A stretch of 6,330 nucleotides of DNA, from the NCBI GenBank assembly GCA_016463045.1, contig JAEMSB010000284.1:1-6330 (forward strand). The letters run 5' to 3'. A program made the position numbers and the translations under genes. The notes under the pieces were generated by a model. That model saw only the letters and a program-made list of their open reading frames with translations. It did not search any database and was not told the DNA's origin. This stretch comes from Niveispirillum sp. Lineage in GTDB: Bacteria; Pseudomonadota; Alphaproteobacteria; Azospirillales; Azospirillaceae. Shown in pieces: positions 1-5,628 of the stretch; within the stretch, counting starts at the first letter, position 1, and each line of letters begins with the position of its first letter.

Positions 1-333
1 CTGCTGGCCGATCCCGGCATCATCCGTAACCGGCTGAAGGTCCACGCCGCCATCCATAATGCCCAGGTGATCCAGCGGCTGCGCGACAGCCACGGGTCCT
101 TCCATGGCTGGCTGCTGACCCATCACCCGAAATCCAAGCCGGATTGGGTGAAGCTGTTCGCCAAGACCTTCCGCTTTACCGGTGGGGAGATTGTGGGCGA
201 GTTCCTGATGAGCATCGGCTTTCTGCCGGGCGCGCACCGGGCCGATTGCCCCGCCATGATCGCTCTGTCGAATCATGATTTGCCCTGGCGTCGGGCCATT
301 ACCAGCGGGTTCGCTGGATACGACGCCTTCTGA
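1..333 (+). CDS. tag: DNA-3-methyladenine glycosylase I, 3' part only
   Basis: Base-excision repair enzyme of the cytoplasm that removes 3-methyladenine from alkylated DNA. The reading frame is open from the first base of the window, so the N-terminal part lies outside; 110 residues are visible, a little over half the usual length of about 190-200. The visible part begins with LLADPGIIRNRLKVHAAIHN, which matches the family segment typified by 'DAGIIRHRGKIQAIIGNA' in E. coli Tag. A second conserved block follows at residues 57-70 (FRFTGGEIVGEFLM; 'FKFVGTTICYSFMQ' in E. coli). His79 and Cys83 (HRADC) correspond to the last two ligands of the family's structural zinc site; the first two ligands would be near the missing N-terminus. 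No terminator follows closely; the first one on this strand is at 524-559. Identification is confident; substrate details are inferred from the family. Confidence 0.93.
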   Translation: MLADPGIIRNRLKVHAAIHNAQVIQRLRDSHGSFHGWLLTHHPKSKPDWVKLFAKTFRFTGGEIVGEFLMSIGFLPGAHRADCPAMIALSNHDLPWRRAITSGFAGYDAF

Positions 334-400
334 TTGGGCAAACATCTGTTCGGATGGATGGCATTTGCACAAGCGCTGTGCATAAACCTAAAAATCGACC

Positions 401-436
401 AAATAAAAAGGCAAGCCGACAAAATCGGCTTGCCTT
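401..436 (-). terminator. Strong intrinsic terminator, minus strand
   Basis: A perfect 12-bp stem (408-419 AAGGCAAGCCGA pairing with 425-436 TCGGCTTGCCTT) encloses a 5-base loop. On the plus strand the A-rich run AAATAAAAA precedes the stem, so read on the minus strand the hairpin is followed by TTTTTATTT, the classical layout of a Rho-independent terminator. No U-run follows on the plus strand. It would stop transcripts arriving from higher coordinates, but the only gene in that direction (the permease) already has its own terminator at 910-941. Confidence 0.75.
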
Positions 437-523
437 CATATTCAGAAAGTTAAAAACTTATCTTGTCGAACGGGGTTGGATCCCTGTTTTGACACCGCCT
501 GGTGGCGATTCCTCCCTAAACTC

Positions 524-559
524 AGGCCGCGCTGCCTTGCTGGCGCGGTCTTTTCTTTT
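524..559 (+). terminator. Intrinsic terminator, plus strand
   Basis: A 9-bp stem (524-532 AGGCCGCGC with 543-551 GCGCGGTCT, one G-T pair) and a 10-base loop are followed directly by TTTTCTTTT (551-559). It would end a plus-strand transcript: either the tag mRNA with a 3' untranslated tail of about 190 bases, or a separate short RNA starting between 334 and 520. Confidence 0.7.
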
Positions 560-739
560 GTGGGGCGGAGTATATGCAGCCCTGGCGAAACCCGTCACCA
601 TCAAAATTCAATCCATGCTCGGCCCGCACAAAAATGCAGCGGCCAGTGTGGCCGCATTGTCACGATTGCATGCATCCAATCGTCTTCATGCTATGGCGGC
701 ATGGCTTTCGGATGGTGGCTGACTGCCCTAATGATTTGA

Positions 740-755
740 TAAATATGGATATTTA
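740..755. repeat. Short AT-rich inverted repeat
   Basis: TAAATAT and ATATTTA arms flank a GG spacer, giving a perfect 7+2+7 inverted repeat inside the AT-rich part of the intergenic region. It could be a binding site for a dimeric regulator, but no gene start lies close on either strand, so its role is unknown and chance is possible. Confidence 0.3.
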
Positions 756-813
756 CGGAAAGTGAATTTTTTGTGATCGCCCGCGCCCTGTCGGCGGTTT
801 ACGTCAACGGCAG

Positions 814-825
814 TTATGATCATAA
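814..825. repeat. Perfect 12-bp palindrome TTATGATCATAA
   Basis: The 12 bases are a perfect palindrome. They overlap a weak plus-strand promoter-like arrangement: TTTACG at 798-803, a 17-base spacer, then CATAAA at 821-826. A promoter here would point towards the 3' end of the convergent permease, so it could only drive a short or antisense RNA. The match to consensus is modest and the site may be accidental. Confidence 0.3.
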
Positions 826-909
826 ATTAAGCATGTGCCTATTCAATAATCATTGCTACCGCTATCATGCTTTTGCTTGCTTACTGAACGGGCTTCACGG
901 CGTTGAATG

Positions 910-941
910 AAAAAGGGGCCGCCCCGGCGGGTGCGGCCCCT
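910..941 (-). terminator. Intrinsic terminator of the permease gene
   Basis: A 9-bp GC-rich stem (914-922 AGGGGCCGC with 933-941 GCGGCCCCT), with possible further CCC/GGG pairing in the loop, is preceded on the plus strand by AAAAA. Read on the minus strand this is a hairpin followed by TTTTT, located 24 bases beyond the stop codon of the permease gene. Confidence 0.85.
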
Positions 942-964
942 GTCACCGAATCAGCAAGAATCAG

Positions 965-2260
965 TCACGCCAGCAGAATGAATTTTAGCAGGAACAGTCC
1001 CGCCAGTACCGCCACGACCGGCCCGACATCGCGCCAGCGCCCCGCCAGGATCTTGATACCGGCATAGGTGATGAAGCCCACCGCAATCCCATGCGCGATG
1101 GAATAGGTCAGCGGCATGGCGATCGCCGTCATCACGGCGGGCGCATAATCCGTCACATCCTCCCAATCCACCTCCGTCAGGCCACGCGCCATCAGGCAGG
1201 CGATGTAGAGCAGGGCGGGGGCCGTGGCATAGGCGGGGATATTGGCGGCCAGCGGTGCGAAGAACAGGCAGGCCAGGAACAGCACCGCCACCGTCACCGC
1301 CGTTAACCCGCTGCGCCCCCCGACATTGGTGCCCGCCGCGCTCTCGATATAGGAGGTGACGGTGGAGGTGCCGAGCGCGGCACCCACGGTCGTGGCGGCG
1401 GCGTCCGCGAACAGGGCGCGTTTCAGGCGCGGCAGCTTGCCATCCTTGTCCAGCAGGCCCGCCCGGTGCGACACACCGATCAATGTGCCCGCCGTATCGA
1501 ACAGATCGACGAAGAAGAAGGCGAAGACCACCGTGATCAGCCCGACACTGAACGCGCCTTCCAAGTCCATGGCCAGGAAGGTGGGGCTGAGGTCGGGCGG
1601 CATCGACACGATCTGCCCGTTGAAGGGCGAGGCGCCGATCACCATGCCCACGACCGCGATGGCCAGTATGGTCAGGATCACAGAGCCCATGACCTTCCGC
1701 GCCGCCAGCGCGCAGAGCAGGATGAAGCCGATGGCGGCCAGCACCGGTTGCGGCTTGGTCAGGTCGCCCATGGTGACCAGGGTGACGGGATGCGCCTTGA
1801 TCAGGCCTGCATTTTCCAGGGCAATGATGGCCAGAAACAGGCCGATGCCTGCGGATATCGCCATTTTCAGGGTGCGGGGAATGGCGTTCACCACCGCTTC
1901 GCGCACGGGCAGGACTGACAGGATGATGAACAGGATGCCAGACAGGAACACCGCCCCCAGCGCCACCTGCCAGGAATAGCCCATCTGCCCGACCACGGTG
2001 AAGGCGAAGTACGCGTTCAACCCCATGCCCGGTGCCTGGGCGATGGGATAATTGGCGTACAGCCCCATGATGGCCGACCCGATGGCGGCGGCCACACAGG
2101 TGGCGACGAATACCGCCCCATGGTCCATGCCCGCCGCCGACAGGATCTGTGGATTGACGAAGATGATATAGGCCATGGTCAAAAAGGTGGTGAGCCCGGC
2201 CAGCAGCTCCGTCCGGACATCACTGCCCAGTTCTTTCAGCTTGAAGTAGGATGTCAGCAT
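965..2260 (-). CDS. AzgA-type (NCS2) purine permease, probably adenine
   Basis: Inner-membrane, proton-coupled nucleobase importer of the AzgA/AdeP/GhxP branch of the NCS2 family; 431 residues, the usual family length. Many hydrophobic segments run through the whole chain. Family hallmarks are APGMGLNAYFAF (residues 76-87), DLFDTAGTLIG (252-262) and the block starting GTSTVTSYIESAAGTNVGG (297-315). I chose the ATG at 2260 (MLTSYFKLKE), where homology to family N-termini begins, with AAAGGG 10 bases upstream. An in-frame start at 2407 would add 49 residues with no membrane character that run antisense to the neighbouring gene. The gene is divergent from the ade unit with 40 bp between starts, suggesting shared control. 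Family members carry adenine, guanine or hypoxanthine; adenine is inferred from the ade neighbour, so I give no symbol. It ends at a clear terminator (910-941). Confidence 0.93.
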   Translation of the reverse strand: MLTSYFKLKELGSDVRTELLAGLTTFLTMAYIIFVNPQILSAAGMDHGAVFVATCVAAAIGSAIMGLYANYPIAQAPGMGLNAYFAFTVVGQMGYSWQVALGAVFLSGILFIILSVLPVREAVVNAIPRTLKMAISAGIGLFLAIIALENAGLIKAHPVTLVTMGDLTKPQPVLAAIGFILLCALAARKVMGSVILTILAIAVVGMVIGASPFNGQIVSMPPDLSPTFLAMDLEGAFSVGLITVVFAFFFVDLFDTAGTLIGVSHRAGLLDKDGKLPRLKRALFADAAATTVGAALGTSTVTSYIESAAGTNVGGRSGLTAVTVAVLFLACLFFAPLAANIPAYATAPALLYIACLMARGLTEVDWEDVTDYAPAVMTAIAMPLTYSIAHGIAVGFITYAGIKILAGRWRDVGPVVAVLAGLFLLKFILLA

Positions 2261-2296
2261 CTGTGCGGCGCCCTTTGCGGCGAAAGGGAAGGGGGA

Positions 2297-2314
2297 AGGA
2301 ATGTCAGTATTCCT
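2297..2314. promoter_or_regulatory. Inverted repeat covering the start site of the exported-protein gene
   Basis: AGGAAT (2297-2302) and ATTCCT (2309-2314) form a 6-bp stem around a 6-base loop. The left arm contains part of the Shine-Dalgarno stretch and the first two bases of the ATG at 2301. In RNA the hairpin could mask the ribosome site. In DNA it could be an operator between the divergent purine genes. Neither role can be shown from the sequence and the stem is short. Confidence 0.3.
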
Positions 2315-2732
2315 GCAAAGTACCTTAAGGGCCATAGGGTTAATTGGGCTTTTCGCAGGTGCGGTATCCGCTGCCACGGCCCAGACCGACGCCCCCACCA
2401 TCCGCATCGACCCCGCCGCCTGTCGCTATGTGGCCCGGTATCAGCCCAGTGCGGATGTGGAGTACAAGCCCGGTGTCGATGTGAACGGCAAGCCCGTGGC
2501 CCCCGCCGACCTCCCCGACAGCTATGCCATTGAGCTGCCGAAAAGCATCGACATCGCCATCACCGCCGATATTGCGCGCCGCTTCGGCATCGCAACAAAT
2601 AACCTCTACCGGGGGGAGGCGCAGATCGGTACCGTAACGGTGCAGGGCAATCAGGTCCTGTTCAACGGCAAGCCGATGCAGTCGGCGGCTGAGGCTGACC
2701 TGATCGCGCTGTGCGCCAAGACCCCGCATTGA
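2301..2732 (+). CDS. Small exported protein of unknown function
   Basis: 143 residues. The N-terminus looks like a Sec signal peptide: Arg10, a hydrophobic stretch AIGLIGLFAGAVSA (11-24), and a likely cleavage site after ATA (residue 27). The mature part, about 115 residues, should be periplasmic. It has two cysteines, Cys41 near the start and Cys138 near the end, which could form a disulfide. It also has the recognisable stretches DVNGKPVAPADLP (60-72) and IGTVTVQGNQVLFNGKP (109-125), which resemble conserved hypothetical proteins I associate with alphaproteobacteria; I know no function for them. The start is supported by the purine-rich GGGGGAAGGA directly before the ATG. Ade begins 19 bp after its stop, so the two are probably cotranscribed. 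Its promoter must lie in the 40-bp gap or inside the divergent permease gene. A role in purine use is only inferred from position. Confidence 0.85.
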   Translation: MSVFLQSTLRAIGLIGLFAGAVSAATAQTDAPTIRIDPAACRYVARYQPSADVEYKPGVDVNGKPVAPADLPDSYAIELPKSIDIAITADIARRFGIATNNLYRGEAQIGTVTVQGNQVLFNGKPMQSAAEADLIALCAKTPH

Positions 2733-2751
2733 TCATGTAAGGACCCACCCC

Positions 2752-4467
2752 ATGGACCGCGCCGCCGCCAAAGCCATCCTCAAACAGCGGATCGATCAGG
2801 CCATGGGGCGCAACCGCGCCGATCTGGTGATCAAGAATGTGCGGCTGCTGAATGTCGCCACGGGCAATATCGACGAAACCGACATCGCCATCTGCGGCGA
2901 TACCATCGTTGGCACCTATGACCGTTATGACGGGGTGCAGGAGATCGATGGCAAGGGCCGCTTCGCCGTCCCCGGCTTCATCGACACCCATGTCCATTGC
3001 GAAAGCACGCTGGTGGCCCCGTCGGAGTTCGACCGCTGTGTCCTGCCGCGGGGCACCACCACCGCCATCTGCGATCCGCATGAGATCTGCAATGTCATGG
3101 GGGAGGCGGGGCTTCAGTATTTCCTGGATTCGGCCCTGACAACGGCGCTGGATTTGCGGGTGCAGCTTTCATCCTGCGTGCCAGCCACGCATCTGGAAAC
3201 GGCGGGTGCCCGGTTGAAGGCCGACGATCTGGCCCGCCATCGCCACCATCCCAAGGTGATCGGCCTGGCCGAATTCATGAACTTCCCCGGCGTGCTGTGG
3301 AAGGATGAGGAGACGCTGGACAAGCTGGCGGAATTCTATGGCGCGCATATTGATGGGCATTCGCCCCTGGTCACCGGCAAGGAACTGAACGCCTATCTCT
3401 CCTGTGGCATCCGCAATTGCCATGAATGCACGTCGCAGGCCGAAGCGCGGGAGAAGATCGCCAAGGGCATGCAGGTGCTAATCCGTGATGGCTCCGTCTC
3501 CAAGGATGTGGACGCCCTGTCCGGCCTGATCGACCCGGTCACCAGCCCGTTCCTGGCCTTCTGCACCGATGACCGCAACCCCTTGGACATTGCGGAAGAA
3601 GGGCACCTGGATCACCTGATCCGCCGCGCCATCGCGCACGGGGCCGACATTGCCGCCGTCTACCGCACGGCCACATGGTCGGCGGCGCGCGGTTTCGGGC
3701 TGAAGGATCGCGGGCTGGTGGCCCCAGGTTACCTGGCCGATATCGTCCTGCTGGACGATCTGGCGCAATGCACCGTTTCCCAGGTGATCCGCGCCGGCAA
3801 GCCCGTGTCGGCGGAGACCTTCGCGGGCCGCACCTCCCCGCCGCCCGTGGGTCTGAATTCCATCAAACGGGCGCGGATCGTGGCCGAAGACCTCGCCATT
3901 CCTGCCGGCGGCCCCGGGACACCCGTCATCGGCGTCCTGCCCAACAAGATCATCACAGAGGCGTTGCAGGCCACCGTCCCCTACCGCAATGGCCGCCGCC
4001 ATGCCGACCCGGACAATGACATCCTGAAAATCGTGGTCGTCGAACGCCACGGCTTCACCCGCAATATCGGCAAGGGCTTCGTGAAGGGGTTCGGCATCCG
4101 CTCCGGCGCGCTGGCCAGCTCCGTCGGCCATGACAGCCACAATATCTGCGCCGTGGGCTCCAGCGATGCCGACATGGTCGTCGCCATCAACCGGTTGATC
4201 GAGATCGGCGGCGGCTTTGTGGCCGTGAAGGACGGCGCCGTGGTGGGCGAACTGGCCCTGCCGGTGGCCGGCCTGATGAGCCTGAAACCGTTCGAGGCGG
4301 TGGAGCATGAGCTGGAGGCCCTGCGCGCCTCGGTCAAGGCGCTGGGCTGTCCGCTCGCCGAACCCTTCCTGCAACTGGCCTTCCTGCCCCTACCGGTGAT
4401 CCCACACCTGAAGATCACCGATATGGGGCTGGTGGATGTGGACAAGTTTGAGCTGGTGGCGGCGTGA
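2752..4467 (+). CDS. ade: Adenine deaminase
   Basis: Cytoplasmic amidohydrolase that converts adenine to hypoxanthine and ammonia (EC 3.5.4.2), feeding purine salvage or purine degradation. It has 571 residues, close to the 570-600 usual for the bacterial Ade family. An N-terminal small domain leads to PGFIDTHVHCEST (74-86) with the HxH metal ligands His80 and His82. Further landmarks are GLAEFMNFPGV (171-181, Glu174 as probable metal ligand), DGHSP (His203), NCHECT (His224) and CTDDRNP (271-277) with the probable catalytic Asp. GLVAPGYLADIVLLDDL (321-337) closes the barrel. The Ade-specific C-terminal domain contains VERHGFTRNIGKGFVKGFG (430-448) and SVGHDSHN (457-464). All expected active-site residues are present, so it should be active. 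TAAGGA at 2738-2743, 8 bases before the ATG, fixes the start. It follows the exported-protein gene by 19 bp and converges on the next gene with 7 bp between stops and no visible terminator. Confidence 0.97.
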   Translation: MDRAAAKAILKQRIDQAMGRNRADLVIKNVRLLNVATGNIDETDIAICGDTIVGTYDRYDGVQEIDGKGRFAVPGFIDTHVHCESTLVAPSEFDRCVLPRGTTTAICDPHEICNVMGEAGLQYFLDSALTTALDLRVQLSSCVPATHLETAGARLKADDLARHRHHPKVIGLAEFMNFPGVLWKDEETLDKLAEFYGAHIDGHSPLVTGKELNAYLSCGIRNCHECTSQAEAREKIAKGMQVLIRDGSVSKDVDALSGLIDPVTSPFLAFCTDDRNPLDIAEEGHLDHLIRRAIAHGADIAAVYRTATWSAARGFGLKDRGLVAPGYLADIVLLDDLAQCTVSQVIRAGKPVSAETFAGRTSPPPVGLNSIKRARIVAEDLAIPAGGPGTPVIGVLPNKIITEALQATVPYRNGRRHADPDNDILKIVVVERHGFTRNIGKGFVKGFGIRSGALASSVGHDSHNICAVGSSDADMVVAINRLIEIGGGFVAVKDGAVVGELALPVAGLMSLKPFEAVEHELEALRASVKALGCPLAEPFLQLAFLPLPVIPHLKITDMGLVDVDKFELVAA

Positions 4468-4474
4468 GGGGAGA

Positions 4475-5239
4475 TCAGAACGGAATTTCGTCATCAAGGT
4501 TCGCGGTTAGCCCATAACCATTAGTGGTTGTTTCTTCAGTTTTTCTGGGCGGCGAGAGGGCTGCTGGAGTTGTTTGTATGTGCAGCCGTTTTGTGTCGTC
4601 GTCGCTCGCCTTCTCTTGCGCAATAATCCGTAAGATGTTTGTGGATAATTTGCTCACAATATCATAGGTAGATGACAGGCTTCCAGGCGCTCCAAGTAAG
4701 GCTAATATCACAAGTGAAGATGCTAGTATGCTTACTCTACCTTTATTTATTTCAATCTCAAATTCATCTAATTTTCTTAACAATGTTTCACGATGATTTT
4801 GATCTATATTCTCCATATTTAAAGAATCTCGTATGGCGTTGACATACTTGAGAATATTTTCTTTTGCCGTTGATGACAGGCGTACTGAATTCGCCTTGTC
4901 TTTCATGCTATTCCCAATAATTAACTGGGTCATATAGTGATCCAGGTCGGCCTGGAACTGCCTGTGTATTGTAGTGTCAAATTTATCTAGGCGGGGCATA
5001 TCCATCTCAGAAAACGGCTTAATATTGAGCGTTTTTGACAGTCCGAGAACAAAATTCATGAACCCATGTCTTGCATCTTCTACTTCTTCAAATTCAGCTT
5101 GGTCCTGTGGTGCAATTAACTTTATTCTCTCGCGTAGCCTGCGTTGAGCGTGCATTACGAGTTGGGTGAATGCTAAAGCCGGGTCGTCTGTTGGAGCGCT
5201 TTCTATCTCGTCTTGAGTTACGAAGTCGAAAATATTCAT
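4475..5239 (-). CDS. Unknown protein with an SSB-like C-terminal tip, AT-rich gene
   Basis: 254 residues; I cannot name the family. AGAAGGA, 6 bases before the ATG at 5239, strongly supports translation. The protein is mostly charged and probably helical: segments at about 18-70, 85-112 (HRQFQADLDHYMTQL) and 122-166. A hydrophobic stretch at 169-182 (VSILASSLVILALL) could be a buried or membrane-associated helix. Residues about 212-247 are rich in Thr, Pro and Ser and look disordered. The chain ends LDDEIPF, matching the C-terminal tip of bacterial SSB (typically DDDIPF), the docking site for DNA-repair and replication proteins; no SSB OB-fold sequence is visible. The DNA is much richer in A and T than both flanks, which suggests recent acquisition. 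It lies 53 bp downstream of the MazE-like gene on the same strand and converges on ade. A genome-maintenance or phage-related role is only a guess. Confidence 0.85.
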   Translation of the reverse strand: MNIFDFVTQDEIESAPTDDPALAFTQLVMHAQRRLRERIKLIAPQDQAEFEEVEDARHGFMNFVLGLSKTLNIKPFSEMDMPRLDKFDTTIHRQFQADLDHYMTQLIIGNSMKDKANSVRLSSTAKENILKYVNAIRDSLNMENIDQNHRETLLRKLDEFEIEINKGRVSILASSLVILALLGAPGSLSSTYDIVSKLSTNILRIIAQEKASDDDTKRLHIQTTPAALSPPRKTEETTTNGYGLTANLDDEIPF

Positions 5240-5292
5240 GATATTTCCTTCTTAAAGATTGAGTTGTGCTAATCACTATTTGGTAAATTTTC

Positions 5293-5472
5293 TTATGAAT
5301 CACCCACCTCCCGTTCCTGCGGATCATCGCGGAGGGACAGGGACTGCCGCCGGCATTCCTCGGCAAAGCCGGGGCGGCGTGTGTCAGGCACCCAGATCTG
5401 GATGGGGCGCAGGCCGGCGGCGCGCAATTGCGCGTGGTGCTTTTGCACACGCATGGCGCCTGACATGCTCAT
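5293..5472 (-). CDS. MazE-like antitoxin (DUF3018), probably truncated and without a toxin
   Basis: 59 residues from the ATG at 5472, chosen because AGAAGGGG stands 7 bases upstream; the ATG at 5466 is also possible. The core LRAAGLRPIQIWVPDTRRPG (16-35) followed by FAEECRRQSLSL (36-47) is the signature of the DUF3018 MazE-type antitoxins, which bind their operator and neutralise a MazF ribonuclease. Members I know continue for roughly 12-15 residues after the 'QS' helix with an acidic, Trp-containing tail of the form 'DFIDAVSDWGD'. Here the chain stops at DPQEREVGDS, and no such tail is found in the other frames, so this looks like a real truncation and not a simple frameshift. That tail region is expected to contact the toxin. 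No MazF/PemK gene follows; the AT-rich gene of unknown function takes its place. DNA binding may survive, given the intact-looking palindrome upstream (5488-5501). Confidence 0.75.
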   Translation of the reverse strand: MSMSGAMRVQKHHAQLRAAGLRPIQIWVPDTRRPGFAEECRRQSLSLRDDPQEREVGDS

Positions 5473-5487
5473 ATTCCGGCCCCTTCT

Positions 5488-5501
5488 TGTTACATGTAAC
5501 A
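5488..5501. promoter_or_regulatory. Perfect 14-bp palindrome, probable antitoxin operator
   Basis: TGTTACATGTAACA is a perfect palindrome lying just before the Shine-Dalgarno sequence of the MazE-like gene and overlapping its probable -10 region. This is the usual place for the autoregulatory site of a toxin-antitoxin operon. Its use by this particular protein is inferred. Confidence 0.55.
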
Positions 5502-5526
5502 TGAGCGCAGTCCCTGTGCTGGTCAA
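5498..5526 (-). promoter_or_regulatory. Probable promoter of the MazE-like gene
   Basis: On the minus strand TTGACC (plus positions 5521-5526) is followed after 17 bases by CATGTT (5498-5503). The -35 element is good and the -10 element is weak, sharing four bases with the palindrome. The overlap would let a bound repressor block RNA polymerase. Confidence 0.4.
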
Positions 5527-5595
5527 GATATGCATGGGGACAGACCGGCCTTATCTCCTGCCCGCCAAGGTTGATTTCCCAAGCCCGTGCGGAAT

Positions 5596-5604
5596 TGCTA
5601 TGCT
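5596..5604 (+). promoter_or_regulatory. Possible extended -10 promoter of the sensor gene
   Basis: TGCTATGCT fits the extended -10 pattern TGnTATnnT, 24 bases before the ATG at 5629. TTGATT at 5571-5576 is 22 bases away, too far to act as a normal -35 partner. The 5' untranslated leader would be short and has no evident Shine-Dalgarno sequence. Confidence 0.3.
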
Positions 5605-5628
5605 GCGCAACCTCCCACTCTGCGCGTG

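Larger units (their letters stand above)
334..964. other. Long intergenic region without a convincing gene
   Basis: About 630 bases lie between tag and the permease stop codon. Open frames exist here, the longest on the plus strand at 354-722, but it has no Shine-Dalgarno sequence, a low-complexity translation with no recognisable domain, and is cut through by two hairpin terminators. I therefore call no protein gene. The region holds a minus-strand terminator (401-436), a plus-strand terminator (524-559), inverted repeats at 366-382 (TGCACA/TGTGCA arms), 662-683 (ACGATTG/CAATCGT arms) and 740-755, a palindrome at 814-825, and the permease terminator (910-941). Positions about 730-880 are clearly more AT-rich than the surroundings, as expected for regulatory DNA. 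A small RNA could be encoded, but none was recognised. Confidence 0.6.

Noticed and set aside
437..523. Known small RNA (5S, SRP RNA, tmRNA) between the two terminators
   Set aside because: Fragments such as CCTGGTGGC recall 5S rRNA, but the rest of the conserved sequence is absent; no known RNA could be matched.
354..722. 122-codon plus-strand open frame after tag
   Set aside because: It has no Shine-Dalgarno sequence and no recognisable domain, and both a minus-strand and a plus-strand terminator hairpin lie within it.
1356..1979. 207-codon plus-strand open frame inside the permease gene
   Set aside because: The translation is low-complexity, rich in Arg, Ala and Met, and lies opposite clear transmembrane coding sequence; it is a shadow.
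2261..2300. Purine riboswitch ahead of the permease or ade unit
   Set aside because: The 40-bp gap is too short for a purine riboswitch aptamer, and no conserved loop sequences are present.
2261..2407. N-terminal extension of the permease to an ATG at 2407
   Set aside because: The extra 49 residues do not resemble NCS2 N-termini and run antisense to the exported-protein gene; homology starts at the ATG at 2260.
3478..4374. 298-codon minus-strand open frame inside ade
   Set aside because: It is antisense to a perfectly conserved gene and its translation is rich in Gly, Ala, Asp and His, as expected of a GC-rich shadow frame.
5240..5310. Frameshift as explanation for the short MazE-like protein
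   Set aside because: None of the other frames downstream restores the expected acidic, Trp-containing tail, so a simple frameshift does not explain the ending.
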